Part shown: positions 16,136 to 24,685 of the stretch, one piece after another
How the letters are laid out: every line of letters starts with the position of its first letter
Numbering within the stretch: position 1 is the first letter of the stretch
DNA from: Coriobacteriales bacterium
GTDB taxonomy: Bacteria > Actinomycetota > Coriobacteriia > Coriobacteriales > UBA8131
NCBI GenBank assembly: GCA_031282405.1
Contig: JAITDU010000040.1
Span: 1 to 32,132 of the forward strand
DNA: 32,132 bases
Reading direction: 5' to 3'
The notes under the pieces: generated by a model
Databases searched by the model: none
Told to the model about the DNA's origin: nothing
The model's input: the letters and a program-made list of their open reading frames with translations, nothing else
Made by a program: the position numbers and the translations under genes

Positions 16136-16242
16136 CGGGCGGGGGGGGCAATGACGGGGCGGTGCACTGCTGTCAAATGTTCACGGCTGAATATCATCCG
16201 TACACCCTGCCAACCGATATTACCCTGTCATCACCTGTCCAC

Positions 16243-16287
16243 TTACGCTATCATTACGCTTGAGTATAAGTTAGACAAATCTAACTT
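16243..16287 (+). promoter_or_regulatory. Promoter with DtxR-like operator for the metal-transport genes
   Basis: TTACGC (16243-16248) and TATAAG (16265-16270) are 16 bp apart. The 20-bp inverted repeat AAGTTAGACAAATCTAACTT (16268-16287) overlaps the -10 and the start point. Its TTAG...CTAA half-sites resemble operators of DtxR/IdeR/SirR-type iron or manganese repressors. The leader to the ATG at 16379 is about 100 nt. The rest of 16158-16378 shows nothing else recognisable. Confidence 0.6.
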
Positions 16288-16378
16288 GTTCAACTCAACG
16301 TAGTAAATGCACATGAAGTGTCCCAAAGGTTATGTGTTTGCACGTATCATTTATCCTCTTGAAAGGAGTGGTTAGAAC

Positions 16379-16720
16379 ATGATTTTCAAAAAAGGGATCG
16401 GCTTGGTTGCAGCTGGGTTTGCGCTGGGTACACTGGGTATCAAGGCGCTCACCTCCAATCAGGCAAAAAAAATCTACGTCCAGGCGGTATCCAAGGGTCT
16501 GCAAGCCAAGGCTGCCGGGCAAGACATCATCGAGCAAGCCAAGAGCAACGTCGATGACATCATCGCCGAGGCTAACTATCTTAACGAACAAGAGGAGCAG
16601 CATACAGAAGTTACCCGCACCAGCAGCACCGGCGACTCCGGCAACACCGCCCGTGCCGGTCGCACCAGCGGCCAATCAGGCACCAAGCCCCGATCCAGAG
16701 CAGCTACCAAGAAAAAATAG
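16379..16720 (+). CDS. DUF6110-like small protein
   Basis: The 113-residue protein begins with a hydrophobic Gly/Ala-rich segment (GIGLVAAGFALGTLGIKALT), followed by NQAKKIYVQAVSKGLQAKAA and an acidic helical region ending IIAEANYLNEQEEQH. This is the pattern of the DUF6110 family, which commonly precedes heavy-metal P-type ATPases. The C-terminal 40 residues are a Ser/Thr/Gly/Arg-rich low-complexity tail ending in KKK. A GAAAGGAG ribosome binding site precedes the ATG. The ATPase starts 11 nt after the stop, so the two are surely co-transcribed. A role as ATPase partner or membrane-proximal metal chaperone is inferred from this association only. Confidence 0.7.
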   Translation: MIFKKGIGLVAAGFALGTLGIKALTSNQAKKIYVQAVSKGLQAKAAGQDIIEQAKSNVDDIIAEANYLNEQEEQHTEVTRTSSTGDSGNTARAGRTSGQSGTKPRSRAATKKK

Positions 16721-16731
16721 TTCATCTCTCC

Positions 16732-18885
16732 ATGCGCTATACCATCAAGCACCAGATACCTGGCCGCATCCGCATTGGTCTGCTGGGACGCATCGCCCCG
16801 GCTGACGCGTGCGCTATAACAGAGATAATCAGCAGGTGGGACGGAGTGCGAGGCTGCGTCATTTACCCACGCACCGGCTCTGTGGCCATAACCTACGCAG
16901 GGCAAGAAGCACCTGTTTTACAAAGGCTCAACGAGCTTGAGCCTGCACAGATTATTGACGAGCGTCCTTCTTTCGCTCAGCTCCAGGCGCAGGCGCATCG
17001 TTTTGAGCGTTCTCTTGGCGAGAAAATCGTGGGACTTTTAGCGTGGAGGCTGGCCGTGCGCCTGTTGTTGCCACCACCGCTCCGTTTTGTCTACCAGGCA
17101 GTCTGTGCGCTACCGTTTGTACGTGCCGCTGCCCGCTCGCTGGTCAAGGGTCGCCTTGACGTGCCCGTATTAGACGGCGCGGCCATTGCCAGTTCGTTGT
17201 TACAAGGCAAGGCCGACGATGCCGGCTCAACGATGTTTTTGCTCACGGTGGGCGAGATGATGGAGGGCTACGCCCGCGACCGTACCCAGTTGGAATTAAT
17301 CCAGTCGCTTTTGGATGTGCCCGAGCGCGTCTGGCTGTTGCGCAGCACAGTGAATACCGTGAATACGCGGAGCGGCAAGGGTACTGAGACTGCCAGCACA
17401 ACCAACACAAGCACCGAGGAAGAGATCCTTGTAGAAGCCAACACGCTTGAGCCGGGCGACCGCATTATCATCCGCACCGGCTCGTCCATTCCTGTTGACG
17501 GCGTGGTGCAAAGCGGCCTGGCGCTGGTCAACCAAAGTTCACTCACCGGTGAATCCATGGCAATTGAGCGCTCGGCTACCGACACCGTATTTGCCGGCAC
17601 CGTTGTAGAGGAAGGCGAAATTATCATTAAGGTAGGGGCCACCGTAGAAAAAACCCGTCTGAGACAGGTGGTCTCGCTTGTGGAACAATCCGAACTTAAC
17701 CGCCCCGAGGGGCAAATCAAACTGGAGATGCTGGCCAACTCCTTCGTGCCGTGGAACTTCCTGTATGCCGGCGTGTTGCTCGCCCTGACCCGCTCGTTAG
17801 AACGAGCCTCTACGGCACTGATGGTGGATTACTCCTGTGCGCTTAAACTGGCCGGCTCCATCTCCTCGCTGGCCGCTTTGCGCGAATCCGCCCATTTGGG
17901 TGCTACCGTCAAGGGCGCGCGCAGCCTGGAGGAATTAGCGCAGGCCACAACGCTGGTCTTTGACAAGACGGGCACTCTGACTCAGACTACACCCCGCGTT
18001 GCAAAAGTCATCGCTTTTAATGAGTGGGAAGAGCGCGAGGTACTCCGCCTGGCGGCCTGTTTGGAAGAACACTTCCCCCATTCGGTGGCCCGCGCCATTG
18101 TCAATGAGGCGGCCGCACAAAACCTCAATCATCGCGAGAAGCACGCGACGGTCACCTATATCGTGGCCCACGGCATCGCTTCGTCTTTGGACAATAAGCG
18201 TGTAGTCATCGGCAGCGGGCATTTTGTCTTTGACGACGAGGGCGTGCCTTATCCAACCAAACATCGCCGCACCGTTGAGAGCCTGGGCGCCTGTGGCTCG
18301 CCGCTGTTTTTGGCAGTGGATGGCGAATTGGTGGGGGTTATCTGCATTCACGACCCTTTGAAGCCGGGCATAGCCGACACGGTCGCCCGCCTGCGCAAGC
18401 AGGGCTTTGAGCGCATCGTCATGCTTACGGGCGATAACGCCGCTACGGCAGCCCGCATCGCCGCCGAGGCGGGTGTCGACGAGTTTCGTGCCGACCTTCT
18501 CCCCGAAGAAAAATACGCCGTTCTGGAAGAGCTACGCGCCGACGGTACCAAGGTGGTGATGGTTGGAGATGGCGTTAACGACTCGCCGGCGTTGAGCTGC
18601 GCCGACGTGGGTATTGCCATGGGAGACGGAGCCGCCATTGCCCGCGAAGTAGCTAACATTACCTTGGGCAGCGGCGATTTGGAGATGCTGGTGCGCCTAC
18701 GTAAACTGAGTGAGGGGCTCTCTGGCAGAATGCGCCGCTCGTTTAGATGGACGATGCTGTTTAATACCGCGTTGCTGGCGCTGGGTGGCGCCGGTATTCT
18801 CCAAGCCGGCACACTGGCACTGGCACACAATAGCTCTACCGTAGTGCTGAGTATGAACAGTGCCCGCCCCTACGACGTGGGGTAG
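16732..18885 (+). CDS. Heavy-metal translocating P1B-type ATPase
   Basis: The 717-residue pump has a degenerate N-terminal HMA-like domain (YTIKHQIPGRIRIG, no CxxC), actuator motif TGES (272-275), phosphorylation motif DKTGTLT (Asp411), the HP locus FPHS (448-451) and GDGVNDSP (612-619). The usual CPC metal site in the membrane is replaced by YSCALKL (367-373), so substrate is unlikely to be classical Cu or Cd/Zn; the DtxR-like operator upstream hints at manganese or iron. Residues 205-230 form a short Thr/Asn/Ser/Glu-rich insertion in the actuator region. No clear ribosome binding site is visible. It ends convergent to a LytTR regulator, beyond a short tandem repeat. Confidence 0.9.
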   Translation: MRYTIKHQIPGRIRIGLLGRIAPADACAITEIISRWDGVRGCVIYPRTGSVAITYAGQEAPVLQRLNELEPAQIIDERPSFAQLQAQAHRFERSLGEKIVGLLAWRLAVRLLLPPPLRFVYQAVCALPFVRAAARSLVKGRLDVPVLDGAAIASSLLQGKADDAGSTMFLLTVGEMMEGYARDRTQLELIQSLLDVPERVWLLRSTVNTVNTRSGKGTETASTTNTSTEEEILVEANTLEPGDRIIIRTGSSIPVDGVVQSGLALVNQSSLTGESMAIERSATDTVFAGTVVEEGEIIIKVGATVEKTRLRQVVSLVEQSELNRPEGQIKLEMLANSFVPWNFLYAGVLLALTRSLERASTALMVDYSCALKLAGSISSLAALRESAHLGATVKGARSLEELAQATTLVFDKTGTLTQTTPRVAKVIAFNEWEEREVLRLAACLEEHFPHSVARAIVNEAAAQNLNHREKHATVTYIVAHGIASSLDNKRVVIGSGHFVFDDEGVPYPTKHRRTVESLGACGSPLFLAVDGELVGVICIHDPLKPGIADTVARLRKQGFERIVMLTGDNAATAARIAAEAGVDEFRADLLPEEKYAVLEELRADGTKVVMVGDGVNDSPALSCADVGIAMGDGAAIAREVANITLGSGDLEMLVRLRKLSEGLSGRMRRSFRWTMLFNTALLALGGAGILQAGTLALAHNSSTVVLSMNSARPYDVG

Positions 18886-18889
18886 GGGG

Positions 18890-18956
18890 CTTTGCCAGGC
18901 GCTTGCTTTGCCAGGCGCTTGTCGGACTTACCGGGCGCTTGTGCTCCAGGCGCTCG
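18890..18956. repeat. Short imperfect tandem repeat between convergent genes
   Basis: CTTTGCCAGGCGCTTG occurs exactly twice in tandem (18890-18905, 18906-18921). It is followed by two diverged units ending in GGGCGCTTG and CAGGCGCTCG. The array lies between the ATPase and regulator genes, the same setting as the 31-bp array at 11319-11490. The CC(A/T)GGCGCTYG core is common to both. Confidence 0.75.
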
Positions 18957-18970
18957 TGTCTCGGTAGTCT

Positions 18971-19684
18971 TTACAGCCCCAAAGCCTTCTTGAGCGAAGC
19001 CACGCGACGGCGCGAAACCGGCACCTTTTCCTCCTCGCCCGTAAGCGTAAGCAGCAACGTGCCACCGCTTACCGGAGTGACTTCTTCTACACAAGCCAGG
19101 TTGACAAGATAACGCCGGTGTACCCGGAAGAAGTTATACGGTTCTAACTTAGCTTCCAACTGGGCCAGCGATACCGTAGACAGATAACGGTCCTGCTCGG
19201 TATGCAAATAGGAGTAATCATCCTTGGCCATAATGAAGTGAATCTTATCGGTAGAAACCAGCAGTTTCTTGCCGCCCTTTTCCACCGGTACGCGTTCGGC
19301 CTGAGTGTTCTTGGCGTTGCTGGTCAGATAACTTTTGACCTTGGCCAGGGCCTTGAGCAGTCGATCGGTCTCAACCGGCTTGACAAGATAGTCTATGGCG
19401 TTGACATCAAAGGCTTTGGCGGCATGCTCGCTATATGCTGTTACAAAGACGATCGCCGGTGGATATTTGAGTCGGCCCAGAGCCTCGGCCAGTTGCAACC
19501 CCGTAGCGCCGGGCATCTGGATGTCCAAAAACATCAAGTCTCCGCCCTTTTCCTTGAGCCGCTCTACCGCTTCGCGCACGTTGGCGGCCTCGGCCACAAC
19601 TTCGACCTGGCCCGTCTCATCCAACATGAAATGCAGTTCGCTGCGGGCCGGAGCCTCGTCGTCAACTATGATTGCCTTAATCAT
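18971..19684 (-). CDS. LytTR-family response regulator
   Basis: The 237-residue protein starts at the ATG at 19684 with AAGGTGG upstream; an upstream ATG at 19735 has no ribosome binding site. The receiver domain (1-115) has IIVDDE, phospho-acceptor Asp54 in FLDIQMPG and Lys102 in DYLVKPV. The LytTR DNA-binding domain (about 140-237) shows DKIHFIMAKDDYSYLHT and FFRVHRRYLVNL. LytTR regulators bind direct repeats upstream of envelope, bacteriocin or virulence genes. The neighbouring LytS-like kinase gene, 131 bp upstream on the same strand, is the cognate sensor. Confidence 0.93.
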   Translation of the reverse strand: MIKAIIVDDEAPARSELHFMLDETGQVEVVAEAANVREAVERLKEKGGDLMFLDIQMPGATGLQLAEALGRLKYPPAIVFVTAYSEHAAKAFDVNAIDYLVKPVETDRLLKALAKVKSYLTSNAKNTQAERVPVEKGGKKLLVSTDKIHFIMAKDDYSYLHTEQDRYLSTVSLAQLEAKLEPYNFFRVHRRYLVNLACVEEVTPVSGGTLLLTLTGEEEKVPVSRRRVASLKKALGL

Positions 19685-19815
19685 CGGGTACCACCTTTTT
19701 TTGTCTGTCGGTCTTGCTTGGTCATGTGCTCTCATAATAATTTGGGCAGTGTCGACTGCCTGTCGTGCCTGCCTTGCCTATTGCGACCGTAAACCACTGC
19801 CGCTCCCCCTTTCTG

Positions 19816-21129
19816 TTATCGCAACCCCTCTCTACTGTCGCGATTCTTGTCTTGTTCTGCTGGTTCTTGAACCGGTCCGAGCGTAAGAATGATGCAGGTT
19901 CCGGTGCCTATCTGGGATTGTACCGCAAGCCCGGCTCCTCTGCCAAAGAAACCTTCTAATCTTTCGGCAACGTTCTTTATAGCAACGCCGGTGTGTTCAC
20001 GGTTCTCGTCAAGCATGTGCGCTTTGGCATCCTCGGAAATGCCCACGCCATCGTCGCAGACCTGAATTATGACCTCATTATCCTCAATTCTCGCACTAAT
20101 AGAAATATGGAGAGGCTGATCGTCGCGCATGCCGTGAGCAATAGCGTTTTCCACCAACGGTTGAATGATGAATGCCGGCACGAACATGTGTTCTAAATTC
20201 TCGTCTACATCTATCTCCAGGCGAATACGTTCATTGCCAAAGCGAGCAACCTCAAAGCCCAGATAACGCAGGGTTTGGACCAGTTCCTGCTCCAGGGTGA
20301 TATTGTCCATTGAGCTTTCGAGGGTACGGCGATAAAACACCGCAAATTCGCGTAACAGGATGCGCGCTTGCGCAGGGTTGGTACGGATAAGGGCGGCTAT
20401 TGTGTTGATGGTATTGAACAAAAAATGTGGATTTATCTGTGCTTGCAGGGCTTTAAGACTCATCTGTGTTGCCAGTTCGCGCTGATACTCCAGTTCTGCC
20501 AGCTGCAACTGCATCTCCAAAAGACCACCTAAACCCTCGACCATGGCCTGTTGGGTGGCATCGATGGTCCTGGGTGAACGGTAATAGAATTTAAGCACTC
20601 CAACGGTCTCTTCGTGCGTCTTAAGCGGCACCACGATAACCGCTTTCATTGACGGATAATCGCGGGCAAAGCCAATCTCGGCTGCTGATTTGACCACTTG
20701 CATTTTGCCTTCCTCAATAGCCTTTTTCGTGGCGGCAGTCCTGATGGGCGAGCCTATCGGGTGCGAGTCTTTCTCGGTACCGGCAAAACCCATGATGTAC
20801 TCACGATTAGTTATGGCCACCGAGGTCGCCAGCGTAGCGGGCAGCAACAGTTTGCAGACCTCCTGGGCGCTTTCCTCGTTCAATCCTTTGCGCATATGCG
20901 GCAGCGTCTGGGCAGCCAGATGCAGTGTCCGTTCGCTTTGCCGGGCCAACAATCTGTCCGGATCGACCGCATAACGCACCATCAGCAGAATCATCACAAG
21001 GATAACCACGATGCAGATTCCTGTTAAGGGCCAAAACACGTCTGCGACAACCATAATGATCAGGGCAATCAAAAGCAGAATGACCGTTCCTGTCAGCACA
21101 ACCTCGATTATTGATGGCGTCCGTCTCAT
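19816..21129 (-). CDS. LytS-like sensor histidine kinase
   Basis: The 437-residue kinase has two N-terminal membrane helices (about 7-29, 33-53). A GAF-like domain follows (about 80-215, containing KAVIVVPLKTHEETVGVLKF). The His_kinase domain has LQAQINPHFLFNTINTIAAL, whose His is the phosphorylation site. The ATPase domain has PLVENAIAHGM and DDGVGIS. The domain order matches LytS/YehU-type kinases, though it has two helices rather than the usual five or more. It pairs with the LytTR regulator encoded next. The C-terminal residues (EPAEQDKNRDSREGLR) are a charged tail. The signal is unknown; the GAF-like domain suggests an intracellular ligand. Confidence 0.92.
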   Translation of the reverse strand: MRRTPSIIEVVLTGTVILLLIALIIMVVADVFWPLTGICIVVILVMILLMVRYAVDPDRLLARQSERTLHLAAQTLPHMRKGLNEESAQEVCKLLLPATLATSVAITNREYIMGFAGTEKDSHPIGSPIRTAATKKAIEEGKMQVVKSAAEIGFARDYPSMKAVIVVPLKTHEETVGVLKFYYRSPRTIDATQQAMVEGLGGLLEMQLQLAELEYQRELATQMSLKALQAQINPHFLFNTINTIAALIRTNPAQARILLREFAVFYRRTLESSMDNITLEQELVQTLRYLGFEVARFGNERIRLEIDVDENLEHMFVPAFIIQPLVENAIAHGMRDDQPLHISISARIEDNEVIIQVCDDGVGISEDAKAHMLDENREHTGVAIKNVAERLEGFFGRGAGLAVQSQIGTGTCIILTLGPVQEPAEQDKNRDSREGLR

Positions 21130-21218
21130 ACCCTACATTCTAGCAAAAAGGTGCCCGTAGTTAAGCAGGGGGCCAAACAAGAAGCTAAGCAGGGGTTGGC
21201 ATTCCCTGTGGCTAGAAA

Positions 21219-21803
21219 CTAGAGTTCTTTGTGGTAGACGACGATTTCGTGGTCAACATCGGCTATTTTGATCAATTGCCTGAAGGCCTCAGCGGTATAG
21301 CCGTGTCTGCTCCAAAACTCCCTGCCGCTTTGTTGAACAGGTATGGCCAGGATGCTAGAAGTATCAACTTCTGAATCGAGCGCATATTGTTCAATGCTTT
21401 GTATGATTGCAGTGCCAATGCCGAGATTACGTTTGCTGGGATCAATGATCATGTGTTGAATCAACCAGTAGGAGCGTTCCGGCCACCCCATAATGATGAG
21501 AGCGTAACCTACCAGACACTTATCGGCGTAGGCTCGAGCCAACATTTTGTCGGAATCATGTCGGTCGGGGATGATGTTGGCCTCGTTTTCGAAAGTTAGG
21601 GGTGTGTTACTGAGTCCGGTGTAGAAATTAACCTTGCTCAGAGCCTTTGTGCGCAGGGCTTCGATCTCGGTTTTCTCGCCCCGTGCCAGATGAGTATAGG
21701 CAACCAGGTCTATTCTGATTGCATCCTCGGATGCCCGAGTGCTCACCAGAGTCTCGTAGCCCTTAGGGGGCTCCTCACCTGTAGGCATTGACTTTTTAGG
21801 CAT
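21219..21803 (-). CDS. GNAT-family N-acetyltransferase
   Basis: The 194-residue protein starts at the ATG at 21803, with CCAAGGAG six bases upstream. The open frame continues far upstream only because the Asn-Gly repeat on the other strand lacks stops. The GNAT acetyl-CoA motif is RNLGIGTAI (125-133), preceded by the beta strand WLIQHMIIDP and followed by a C-terminal FWSRHGYTAEA segment typical of the family. Such enzymes transfer acetyl groups to amines of small molecules or proteins; the substrate is not deducible. An N-terminal segment of about 30 residues has no clear counterpart in the fold. It is divergent from the Asn-Gly repeat protein, only 63 bp away. Confidence 0.85.
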   Translation of the reverse strand: MPKKSMPTGEEPPKGYETLVSTRASEDAIRIDLVAYTHLARGEKTEIEALRTKALSKVNFYTGLSNTPLTFENEANIIPDRHDSDKMLARAYADKCLVGYALIIMGWPERSYWLIQHMIIDPSKRNLGIGTAIIQSIEQYALDSEVDTSSILAIPVQQSGREFWSRHGYTAEAFRQLIKIADVDHEIVVYHKEL

Positions 21804-21854
21804 CAAGGCTCCTTGGATAATCATGCGATTGTGTCGCGCTTCTGTGTTGAAAGC

Positions 21855-21860
21855 TATAAT
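21855..21860 (+). promoter_or_regulatory. -10 box placed for leaderless transcription
   Basis: A perfect TATAAT ends 6 bp before the ATG at 21867, so the predicted start of transcription falls at or next to the start codon. No Shine-Dalgarno precedes this ATG. Leaderless mRNAs are common in actinobacteria. The -35 region is not convincing. Confidence 0.4.
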
Positions 21861-21866
21861 CATACC

Positions 21867-23009
<1,143 letters not shown>

Positions 23010-23024
23010 GAAAAATCTCGTAAG

Positions 23025-23062
23025 CCAGCGCTATCCGCTTTTTAGCTAGTGTTGGCTTTTTT
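23025..23062 (+). terminator. Intrinsic terminator after the Asn-Gly repeat gene
   Basis: CCAGCGCTA (23025-23033) pairs over nine positions, counting G-U pairs, with TAGTGTTGG (23047-23055). A run CTTTTTT follows. It stands 15 bp after the stop codon. Confidence 0.65.
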
Positions 23063-23079
23063 CCAAAGCTTTTGGGCTT

Positions 23080-23151
23080 TTATCTCCGAATATTAAACAC
23101 TGCTATTCCAACAGCTATGAGTGCACGTGCACCTAAAATGAAAGCGGCCAT
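23080..23151 (-). pseudogene. Short hydrophobic open frame, probable remnant
   Basis: A 23-codon frame encodes MAAFILGARALIAVGIAVFN and then IRR, a membrane helix with a basic end. No ribosome binding site is visible. It lies beside repeat copy 3 as the amber-interrupted frame lies beside copy 2. Its end resembles that protein's tail (ALAVAAVGAAYYITRR), and both share ILGA near the start. They may be decayed relatives, but the match is short. Confidence 0.25.
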
Positions 23152-23193
23152 GAGCAAAGGTATTTGCTGACTCGCCTCGGTTTAGATTTAGAC

Positions 23194-23223
23194 TTGCTCT
23201 TTGTGTAGTTTTTCTGCTACACT
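23194..23223 (+). promoter_or_regulatory. Promoter of the convergent small RNA, copy 3
   Basis: TTGCTC (23194-23199) and TACACT (23218-23223) are 18 bp apart, with TGC before the -10, the same arrangement as copy 2 but with an unrelated spacer sequence. Confidence 0.65.
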
Positions 23224-23229
23224 ACCCCC

Positions 23230-23313
23230 TAAGAAGTGCAGGGCCCTTTTGGTGGGGCGACGCTTCTAGTTTGTACTTTGAAGCTATCGCTTATGCGGTA
23301 GCTTCTTTGTTTT
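23230..23313 (+). ncRNA. Predicted antisense RNA, copy 3 (orphan antitoxin candidate)
   Basis: The predicted RNA of about 84 nt begins near 23230 and ends at the terminator 23280-23313. It keeps AAGAAGTG and the GCCC/GGGC hairpin, but its loop is TTTTGGTG instead of TTTTGTTG. The convergent gene in this copy has lost its start, so this RNA, if made, has no local partner and could act on another copy or be a relic. Confidence 0.5.
23280..23313 (+). terminator. Terminator of the convergent RNA, copy 3
   Basis: GAAGCTATCGC (23280-23290), loop TTAT, GCGGTAGCTTC (23295-23305) is followed by TTTGTTTT, a standard intrinsic terminator on +. Confidence 0.75.
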
Positions 23314-23442
23314 ACTAGACGTTTTGCTAGCTTGTCTCGGCTTAGACTTTCGTCTTAGCTTTAACAAAGCCTCTCGTCGTTGCTTTCGCAACGAAGCAAC
23401 TCTGATTGCTGTTTCAATTATTGAGACAACAATACGGACTAT
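23284..23442 (-). pseudogene. Remnant of the small basic membrane protein, copy 3
   Basis: The frame IVRIVVSIIETAIRVASLRK continues to the basic end KKLPHKR and a TAG inside the hairpin. Compared with the complete gene it lacks the first 14 residues with their start codon and ribosome binding site; the break falls right after the Thr codon. No alternative start precedes it in frame. The tail differs strongly in sequence but stays basic, and a 6-nt length change keeps the frame, so the ancestor was under coding selection before the deletion. Confidence 0.7.
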
Positions 23443-23588
23443 GGTAAGACCACATTAAAACTGGGGGGCACTAGCGATGCGCTTGTCTGCTCTGACTGAC
23501 GTAGGTCCCTCAGGCGATTATGCGAAGCAGCAGTGCTTTGACAGTACTGTGGGTGCGAAGCTATGAGCCTTACGAGCTTGCGTCAGAC

Positions 23589-23630
23589 AGGTACGGACGC
23601 AAGTCAGTTAGGTACGGACGTAAGGCAGTT
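23589..23630. repeat. 21-bp tandem repeat downstream of metA
   Basis: AGGTACGGACGCAAGTCAGT at 23589 is repeated at 23610 with two changes, a period of 21 bp. It lies between repeat copy 3 and the metA stop. Nothing else was recognised in 23471-23672. Confidence 0.7.
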
Positions 23631-23672
23631 GGAGTGTCACTATTGCATATTGTGAAGAACCGTATTTCTCGC

Positions 23673-24593
23673 TCAGGAAATGCAGTCCAAATCGTAGGGT
23701 GTCTCTTGATAGACGTAATAGTTGAGCCAATTGGCAAAGAACTGATGGGCATAAGTCTGCCAGCGTAGCGGCGGGCGTTGGTCGGGATCGTTCCCCGGAT
23801 AATAGCTAAATGGAATAGCAATATCAAGACCAGCAGCTCTATCGCGCCGGTATTCTTTATCAAGCGTGTCCTGGTCGTACTCCAAATGGCCGGTAACAAA
23901 TACCTGTTGGTGGTCAGGTGAGGCCGTAATGACGGCACCTGTAGCCTCGGAACCTGCCAGTATTCTCAGCCCGGCCTCTTGGGCGTCTTTGGGCAACACG
24001 GTTGCATAGCGCGACTGCGGCATCAAAAACGGGTCGTCCAAACCAAGCAACAGGCGGCTGGTTTTGTCATAACGCTCCAGTGGATAAATACCAAACAGCT
24101 TCTTGTTCAACAATCGTTTCTCAATATTATAGAAATGATAGAGTGCTGCGTTGGCACCCCAACAAATGAACAGACTGCGGCAGACGTGACTCAGCGACCA
24201 ATCAAACAACGCGGTGAGTTCCTGCCAATAATCGACGTCATTAAAGGGCAGGGTCTCTACGGGGGCTCCGGTGACGATTAGGCCATCGAAACGTCGGTCG
24301 TTTTTTAAGATTTCTGGCGAGTCTACATAAAACGACTCCATATGGCTGGCTTTGGTGTTCTTAGACTGATGAGCGGCCATGGAGATGAGCGTGGCATGCA
24401 GTTGCAGCGGCGTGTTAGAGAGCAGGCGCAAAAGTTGGGTCTCGGTGGCCACCTTCGTGGGCATCAGATTAACGATAGCTATCTCCAAAGGACGAATGTC
24501 CTGGGTGGTGGCGCGGCGCTCCGTCATTAAAAAGACGTTTTCGTCGCGCAGTATATTAATTGCGGGCAGGCCGTCGGGCACATTGACTGGCAT
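23673..24593 (-). CDS. metA: Homoserine O-acyltransferase (MetA), probably acetyl-CoA specific
   Basis: The 306-residue protein matches MetA throughout. The nucleophile is Cys144 in FICWGANAA, with His236 and Glu238 in GHLEYD completing the active site. It acylates homoserine in the first committed step of methionine synthesis. The specificity segment reads TGAPVETLPFNDVDYW; the Glu after APV is the residue found in acetyl-CoA-using members (as in Bacillus), where E. coli has Gly, so homoserine O-acetyltransferase activity is expected despite the family name. An AAAGGATAG ribosome binding site precedes the ATG at 24593. A structured leader of about 115 nt suggests control at the RNA level. 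Confidence 0.93.
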   Translation of the reverse strand: MPVNVPDGLPAINILRDENVFLMTERRATTQDIRPLEIAIVNLMPTKVATETQLLRLLSNTPLQLHATLISMAAHQSKNTKASHMESFYVDSPEILKNDRRFDGLIVTGAPVETLPFNDVDYWQELTALFDWSLSHVCRSLFICWGANAALYHFYNIEKRLLNKKLFGIYPLERYDKTSRLLLGLDDPFLMPQSRYATVLPKDAQEAGLRILAGSEATGAVITASPDHQQVFVTGHLEYDQDTLDKEYRRDRAAGLDIAIPFSYYPGNDPDQRPPLRWQTYAHQFFANWLNYYVYQETPYDLDCIS

Positions 24594-24624
24594 ATCTATC
24601 CTTTATATCGTTTGGTCATCCACA

Positions 24625-24685
24625 CATCAGCGGTCGTCGGCAAACCGACTGACACATTTACCAAAATGATCATCCTTTGCTGATA
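24625..24685 (-). promoter_or_regulatory. metA: Structured metA leader, candidate riboswitch or attenuator
   Basis: On minus, ATCAGC (24685-24680) can pair with GCTGAT (24630-24625), enclosing the hairpin GTCGG-TTTG-CCGAC (24649-24636). The segment AAAGGAT within the enclosed part copies the real ribosome binding site sequence further down. I do not recognise it as a standard SAM riboswitch or T-box. Confidence 0.35.

Larger units (their letters stand above)
15684..16157 (-). repeat. Repeated element, copy 2 (complete)
   Basis: This is the most complete of three copies. Its right part (15953-16157) matches 1-204, and its left part (15700-15945) matches 23210-23443. It contains a + strand promoter, a predicted small RNA, a shared 3' hairpin, the 64-codon minus-strand gene, its hairpin leader, its presumed promoter and a phased box array. 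Element ends show no inverted repeats or target-site duplications I can see, so it is a mosaic gene module rather than an obvious transposon. The layout corresponds to a convergent type I toxin-antitoxin locus. Confidence 0.85.
23192..23470 (-). repeat. Repeated element, copy 3 (internal deletion)
   Basis: The left part (23210-23443) matches 15700-15945 and the right end (about 23446-23470) matches the last bases of the box array and G tract of copy 2. About 180 bp between them, including the gene's start, ribosome binding site, leader and promoter, are missing. The promoter and hairpin of the convergent RNA are kept. Confidence 0.85.

Noticed and set aside
23520-23768. 82-codon open frame on + beside metA
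   Set aside because: Its second half is antisense to the metA 3' end and its first half crosses a 21-bp tandem repeat; no ribosome binding site.
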